A DNA stretch of 64,000 bases from Pogona vitticeps (lineage: Eukaryota > Chordata > Lepidosauria > Squamata > Agamidae), in the NCBI RefSeq assembly GCF_051106095.1, contig NC_135786.1:214651001-214715000 (forward strand), in the 5' to 3' direction. Below are positions 58,255 to 64,000 of the stretch, piece by piece (position 1 is the stretch's first letter; each line of letters starts with the position of its first letter). The notes under the pieces were generated by a model, which did no database searches, had not been told where the DNA came from, and saw only the letters and a list, made by a program, of their open reading frames with translations. The translations under genes were made by a program, and so were the position numbers.

Positions 58255-58715
58255 GACTTGCATCATTAAAAGACAACATTTAAAGCTAAAATAATAAGTA
58301 TACAAATACAAAAAAGGATCAAACAAATGCCACTCTGAGAAATGGTAAACACAAGCAATACTAAAAACATATTCAAAGCAGTTACGCATAACAATTCCAT
58401 TTAGAAATCCTACTCAGGCACCAGTCACTGAGGGAAGGCTTGTCTGAAGAGAAAGGTCTTTGCCTGCTTGTGGAAGGACATCAGAGATGAGGCCAGTCTG
58501 GCCTCCTGTGGGATGGAGTTCAAAAGTCTAGGAGCGGTAACTGAGAAGGCCCTCACCTGTGTCCCCACCAAATGCACCTGTCAAGGTGCTAGGACTGAAC
58601 AAAAGGCCTCTCCTTAATACCCTAGCAAGCTTATAATGGGAGATACAGTCTTTGAGATAGCTTGGACCCAATCTCTTTAGGGTTTTGTCGGTTAGAACCA
58701 CCATTTTGAATTGTT
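58255..58715 (-). mobile_element. L2-clade LINE 3' UTR region, minus strand
   Basis: Words 'ctcctgtgggatggagttca', 'ctaggagcggtaactgagaa', 'ggccctcacctgtgtcccca' and 'cttggacccaatctctttag' follow the reversed L2 3' UTR layout seen at 54285-54800. Confidence 0.65.
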
Positions 58716-58729
58716 TAAATATTTATATA

Positions 58730-59250
58730 TTTTCTTGGCATGCCTTCCTTGGCTCCCTGTTAGTTTCCAAGCTGAATTTAAGGTGCTGGTAATAACGTCT
58801 AAAGCCCTTAATGATTTAGGAACTTTATATTTGACAGAATGTGTCCCTCAGAATATAGCTACCCATCCCACATGCTTCTCCAATCCTTGATGTTAAGAAT
58901 TGTAACACCTATTGGAGGCTCAAAAAAGCCACCATGAGGAACCAAGCTTTCTTGGTTGTGAGCCCTTTTCTCTGGAACAGGTTTCCTACAGAGGTTTGCC
59001 AGGCACCTTTCCTCTCAACTAATTAAGGCTGACTTATCCAAAGCTGCATTATATTGGTGTGAATATTGTCCTGGAATGTTCAAATGGAATGCAGTTTGTG
59101 TATTGTTATTTAAAAATAGTTTTAGCTAGTGAAAAGGTTTAATTGTATTATTTTTCATTTTTTGTGTACAGTATATTATATAGTGGTATGTTTTTATTAG
59201 ATATTTCCCAGAGAGTGGCAACACTAATGGGATGGTATAGAAATGAAAGC
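58730..59250 (+). mobile_element. L2-clade LINE 3' end, plus strand
   Basis: Encodes, with interruptions, 'FQAEFKVLVITSKALNDLGTL', the L2 'FKVL.L..KALN.LGP.YL' stretch, followed by 'ccaccatgaggaaccaagct' (3' region) and an AT-rich tail. It lies next to the minus-strand copy at 58255-58715, giving a second pair of opposed L2 pieces. Confidence 0.75.
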
Positions 59251-59260
59251 TAACAAATAT

Positions 59261-59324
59261 TGAATTATCTTTATATATCAAAGACACTGAAATCTGAATT
59301 ATCTTTATATATCAAAGACACTGA
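59261..59324 (+). repeat. 34-bp tandem duplication
   Basis: tgaattatctttatatatca plus aagacactga occurs at 59261-59290 and is repeated without a mismatch at 59295-59324, separated by aatc. The identity suggests a recent local duplication. Confidence 0.95.
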
Positions 59325-59464
59325 GTCTACCAGATCAATATTAAACTGTTTATGTTGAAACATTGTGTTACATAAATCTTTTATTGAATTGTATATATTT
59401 ATATTATAGTTTGCATTCTAGTTAGAAAATTCACAAAATAATATAAAAATATGTATTTGTTTTT

Positions 59465-59680
59465 TAAAAATATTTTCATCTCACCTTTCTCCTTAAAAAG
59501 AACCCAAGGTGGCTTCTCCTTGAGCACATCCTTTTTGCTTTTTAACTTTGTTTTAACAAAGTGCAAAGGTTCAGTCAGAACTAACAAATAGTGAGTGCTT
59601 CTCTTATTGTTTAATATACGGTATTTAAAAGTTTTTATACCACCTCGCTTCTTAAAAGGACCCAAGGTGGCTTAGTAGCA
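59465..59680 (-). mobile_element. two short L2-type LINE tails, minus strand
   Basis: 'atttcatctcacctttctcc' with 'aaagaacccaaggtggcttc' near 59472-59516, and 'tataccacctcgcttcttaa' with 'aggacccaaggtggcttagt' near 59635-59675, are two reversed 3' ends of the same family. Confidence 0.6.
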
Positions 59681-60383
59681 TTTTCCATTATTGAAAGATT
59701 ATTTGACTAGAAGGATCTGCAGGGCCACTTCAAATGAGTCATACTTTCTAAATTGGCTTATTTCCTGTGGGAGATCCACAATATCAGGGCATTTTTTTTA
59801 AAAAAAAAGCCCCCCCCCCAAGATGTTGCCATTAATGTTGTGCTGGAAATACATTGTTATTCCTTAATCTGAGTATGTGGGAAGTTATCCTTTACATTTT
59901 CTGGACCCAGGCCATAAAGGCCTTCAGAGTTAGTATCATCATCTTGAATTTGGCTGGAGCAAATGAATTGCTGACAGATGCAATGCTGATAAACCTAGGC
60001 AAATCTGCATTCTTCTTTACTTGATTACACCATTTATTCTTCAGTTTTTGTTGTTTATTGAAATGGAGGTTTAACTGTGTTACTCTGTAACAGGAAAACC
60101 ATCTTGAAAACTATTGGGATTACTTTACCCAAGGTTGTTCACAACACTTAAGAAAAAAATTTAAAACAGCTATAGGTACAGTAAATTATATTATTGAAAG
60201 CACATTAGAATGTTGAAAAATAAAGCTGCAGAAAAATCATTAAAACATGTTTTTTAAAAAAATCTAGAGTACAGCTCCCTCATTAATACCATTTTCTTAG
60301 CAACCAGTTATTTACATAGAATTTTGCAGTAATACTTGATGATGAACAGTGTTATAAGCAGCTGAGAGATTAACAAATGTTTG

Positions 60384-60416
60384 AGGCTCCTTCCATGGGG
60401 GTCATGGAAGGAGCCT
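60384..60416. repeat. perfect 14-bp hairpin
   Basis: Left arm aggctccttccatg (60384-60397), loop ggggt, right arm catggaaggagcct (60403-60416). All 14 pairs match in an AT-rich intron. It is not a known repeat terminus to me. Confidence 0.9.
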
Positions 60417-62324
60417 TTCCAAAGAAGGTGGACTCATTCAGACACCCCTGGGTAATGACAGCATCCGATCAGCTGACACGACACATCTTTGTAGTCTTTG
60501 GTTTATTTGTAATTTTAAAAAAAAGAGTACAGCTCATTTGATGTAATAAACCAAATGAGCCTCATTAGACTATGTCTCTGCCCATAATGAACTCCTTTAC
60601 CTATTGGCTTATGTTTGCATTTAAGCAGAAATGTTTATATAGCACTTGGAGTGGCAAGTGCTGTTTCACTCCACAGTAGCAAGGTGCATGGCAGCTGCTG
60701 ACCAGTGAGCAGCTAGGCTGCTTCTACTCCTGCCCCCTCCCACTGGGACATCACCGCAGCTGCCCATTCATGTTTTGTGGACATGACAAAACTTCGTTTG
60801 CACACATGTACTGGCAGTGATATTCACTGGAGCCTTAGTGCATTTACACTGGATCCCAAGAGTGCTATTTTACAGACTTATGTTTCCCACCTATAAATAT
60901 ATTTGCATTTTGTTTTTATTATTTTTCTCTTGCTCTTAAAACATTGGCTTGTCATTCCATATGCACTGAATAAGTGTCTCCACAATGTGAACTTTTGTAA
61001 GGAAAATGCCCAAGTGGAACAAGTAACCTGAACTGAAAGGGTATGTGGTATTATGTTCTTGCTTTGTGCCCATAAGTAATATATTTGGTTCTTGTCATTT
61101 ATAAAACATTTTTTGCCCTGTTTAACTCGTTATAGCTTTAAAAGTGAGTCATGTTATATTTAGACAAGAGAATCAAGCTGTTGTATAGAATGCTTTATTT
61201 CTTTGGTGGGTTCCTTTTAAATAAGGATAACTGCCTTTTATGCTTTTTTTACATGCATTTGTATGTTGTAAAATTATATATAATGATAATAGATATCTTT
61301 CCAGAAGTCTGGTCCTAGTTATGCCACCCATGCAATGCTTAATTTTTTAAAAAATATCCAGAACCTAAGTACTTTCTTCAATATTAGGTAGATGTTTTGA
61401 GCCAGATGTCCAATAAGAAACACATCTTAGAAGCAGCAAATTACAACTAATTATAGAGGCTGCAGAAACAGATTTGTAACACATGACTTTGTGCAACCCA
61501 GAACTAATATTTGATATTGGACCATGCAGATGGCTACTGCTGGAATGATCAGATTTCCTGCTTGCATGGTATTTGAGACTTGAATTTTGTGGCACATACA
61601 GCAGAAGGTCAAATGTCACAAATGTAAAGCACTCTCAAAACAAGTATTTGTTACAGATGTTTAAGAATCTGTAGCAAGAAAGGAGTTTTGAAAATTACAA
61701 CTGACAGTTGGACAAATTATTCCATGGTATGTACACCCTTGGAGAGTAACACTTGGATTTATGCCAGTGGTAGGATTTATCTTAGTAATAATAAGAAAGT
61801 AAATGGAAGCAGCCTATTTATCTTTTCTGAATGTATATTTAGGAAGTTATAAATTCAGTTTAGTTTGTGAGAAATAATTCCTCCTGGATTACTATTTCTC
61901 AAGCCTCTCTTCACCACACCCCCCTTTATCCTTAAGAGTTTCAGGTGCCAGTATAAGCCCCCCGCTTCATATTTTGTTTAAAATATATGTTAAAGTTTTC
62001 AAATGTTTTTATTGAAGTTGATTTGCATATTGCCCATGGTTTGAATGTAGCTTCTTTGCATTGATAGGACGTATAGTGTCACAAAAATCTACTCCCATAT
62101 TTATTGTTTCCTAGTTAGAAAATAAATGTTAGTTGTTTATAAGTTAGACTATTTATACCAACAATTTTAATTCTATATTTGTCTTGTAGTGAACCCGTAT
62201 TTTCTTATTTCATCATATAGGAAAATAAGTAGTATTGTACCAGCAAGTTTGTGGAAAAAAATAATATAGTTAGATGATACGAAGGGGTTTGAAATTAACC
62301 TAAAAATTCTAGATTTTGTCCTGC

Positions 62325-62400
62325 ATTTTTATTTATTTGTTTGTTTTATGTATGTTCTGCCTTTCTCCCTTGAGGGACCCAAGGAGATCTACTATATATA
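62325..62400 (-). mobile_element. L2-type LINE tail, minus strand
   Basis: 'tttttatttatttgtttgtt' followed by 'gttctgcctttctcccttga' and 'gggacccaaggagatctact', the same reversed tail layout as at 41470 and 54295. Confidence 0.6.
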
Positions 62401-64000
62401 TTATATTTAAATAGAGCTAGGGGCATGATGAATTATAATATTAAAAGAGTAACAATATATATATATTAACAGACTAAAACAACTATATAATTAATAGTGT
62501 ATACCCATTTAGAACCGGTTCTATTTAAAAATAACACGGCAAAAACGAACCAGTTTGGACTGTGTGTCCTTCTGTAAGGTAAGAACAGGCTAGTTAAAAA
62601 GGCCACCTAATTTCTGATTCTTAGGGTTGTCTCATTAAAGAGGTGTTACATCCTTCCACCTTTCCGTCAACCTGTAATAATTTCTTTACCAATTTAAATA
62701 TTTAATCTTTGGACAGCAGAGCAGTTCTGTGGATTCTATGTGTCTGGAATAGCCACCGGCACAGCTCCAGGTGTAAAGGAATTACACTTTTGCCTCTGTC
62801 TGTCTGCTCCTCTTCCTCTGCTTCTTCTTTGCAGGCCTTCTTTGTACTCCCTGTGCTGCCACCAGGAGTATATGATTTTTGTCTTTAATTTTTATCTGTA
62901 TCTTTTAAAAGTGGTTACTTTTAAAAAGTGTTACTTTTCCAGATGTACTTTTTTTAAGCACCTGGTTAGCATATCAAGACTTGCAATGTACAATCTCTCC
63001 TCCACCTCTTTCCTCCTGCTTGTTGCTTTTATTTCTCTTCTCTATTCATTGGGCTCCTGAAAGTGATATGCACTGTGAAACAATGTGATAAATTCATAAC
63101 AGAATAAAAGGTGAAAGAAATCATTAATTAAAACAAGCAAAAGAAAAATCAAAATCCATGAAAGACCAACGAAACTGTGGAGTTCGAGGGCAGGTACAGA
63201 AAAAGGCCCCGCCTCATGTATCTGCCCATCTAACCTCTCTTGAAAGTGTGACATACAAGAGATATGAATGGAAATGAGAAGGACAAGCAGTGAGAACATG
63301 TTCTGCCTTCTCAAAAACCTCTTATGTCTCTCTCTGAAACCTAGTTTTTCAGGAAAAATATTGGAATACTGGGGAAATTTTCAAGCTACATGCTATTTAT
63401 GTATACTACAGGATGTAGGTCTCAGCAGTGGCAATTTTCAGGTGGGCCAGAAGCTCAGGCATTGCCCCACAAAGGAGTGAGGCTAAAGGGGCTAATTGAT
63501 ATATTTCATTTTTTGTGGTAGTTAAGTAATGCAAAAGTAGAAACCTTGAAGTTGTAATTAAAAAAAGTTTAATATTTTGTATTTTTCCTCAATAAAATAC
63601 AAAAATTGTATTTGTACTTCCCTTGATAAGAGCATACTGAAACTTTGTCCCACAAAATATTTAATTCACTCATTTTAAAAGGTACATGCCTTTAGACTTT
63701 TTAAAAAATTGAAGCAGCCCTTTTGTGCCCTCTAGCAGCTAAAATTTATCTTTAAAAAAAGTTATTTGGACTTTAGTGTGGGTTATTGAGGTGCAGGTAA
63801 CATGGTAAACATGGTAAATTTACCTTCGTATCTCCAGAGGGAATAAGAACCTTTTTGAATAGTTCCCCCCTGACAAACATTTGGGGGAAAGATGTGGTTG
63901 TGTTGCTGGGCCATGGGAGTACCGGGGATTGCATGTTGCAAAGCCCTGGTCTAGATATGATGGTGGGTTGTGGTGGTAATTCCTAAATTCTTGTATTGTA

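Larger units (their letters stand above)
56784..64000 (+). other. VPS13B: VPS13B intron 3 (left part; runs off the window)
   Basis: I looked for the next expected coding segment (human residues after 'KDGIQ', about DDHESCGS onward) and did not find it, so the intron continues beyond 64000. It contains L2 fragments on both strands, a tandem duplication and a GC-rich hairpin. The sections 56784-58050 and 59700-62320 are AT-rich without recognised features, apart from a C-run near 59810. The 106-codon plus frame at 62740-63060 and the 90-codon minus frame at 63042-63314 have no recognised motif. Confidence 0.7.

Noticed and set aside
56784-64000. VPS13B exon 4
   Set aside because: Searched by eye for a segment encoding the residues expected after 'KDGAQ' and found none; the exon is presumably beyond the window.

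Overview
This is a vertebrate nuclear window, very probably from a squamate reptile (lizard or snake; I cannot narrow it further). Three things support this: two exons that translate to the strongly conserved N-terminus of VPS13B, a repeat complement of BovB/RTE, L2, L1 and R4-like LINEs with a Sauria-type tRNA SINE carrying a BovB-like tail, and several hAT and mariner MITEs. No bacterial or organellar features are present.

Layout. Positions 1 to about 47,600 contain no gene I can support. In other amniotes the gene upstream of VPS13B is OSR2, so this is probably the OSR2-VPS13B intergenic interval; that synteny is recalled, not seen here. The interval is a mosaic of LINE fragments (BovB at 4.0 and 8.9 kb, an old near-full-length BovB/RTE copy at 37.0-39.8 kb, L2-clade pieces at 9.7, 16.3, 30.6, 34.4 and 44.7-46.9 kb, an R4-like piece at 29.1 kb), tRNA-derived SINEs, hAT MITEs with readable 8-bp target duplications (18.2, 22.5, 23.8 kb), foldback MITEs, one possible LTR fossil near 0.75-1.1 kb, and microsatellites.

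At 47.65-48.45 kb lies a CpG-rich, TATA-less block that fits the VPS13B promoter and non-coding exon 1, with a 7-codon upstream ORF and a GTGCGT-type donor. Coding exon 2 (ATG at 50,045; 49 codons) and coding exon 3 (56,640-56,783; 48 codons) follow on the + strand. Both end in phase 0. Exon 4 is not visible, so intron 3 runs off the right edge.

The introns hold a TSD-bounded Sauria SINE, a mariner-like MITE apparently hit by an L2-tail retrocopy, an L1 3' end split by a TA-flanked Tigger-like mariner MITE, opposed L2 fragments, and an unidentified minus-strand protein-like relic at 52.5-53.1 kb. I found no new multi-gene system. The most informative observations are the nested or TSD-bounded insertions, the upstream ORF, the unidentified relic, and several hairpins that no named repeat explains.
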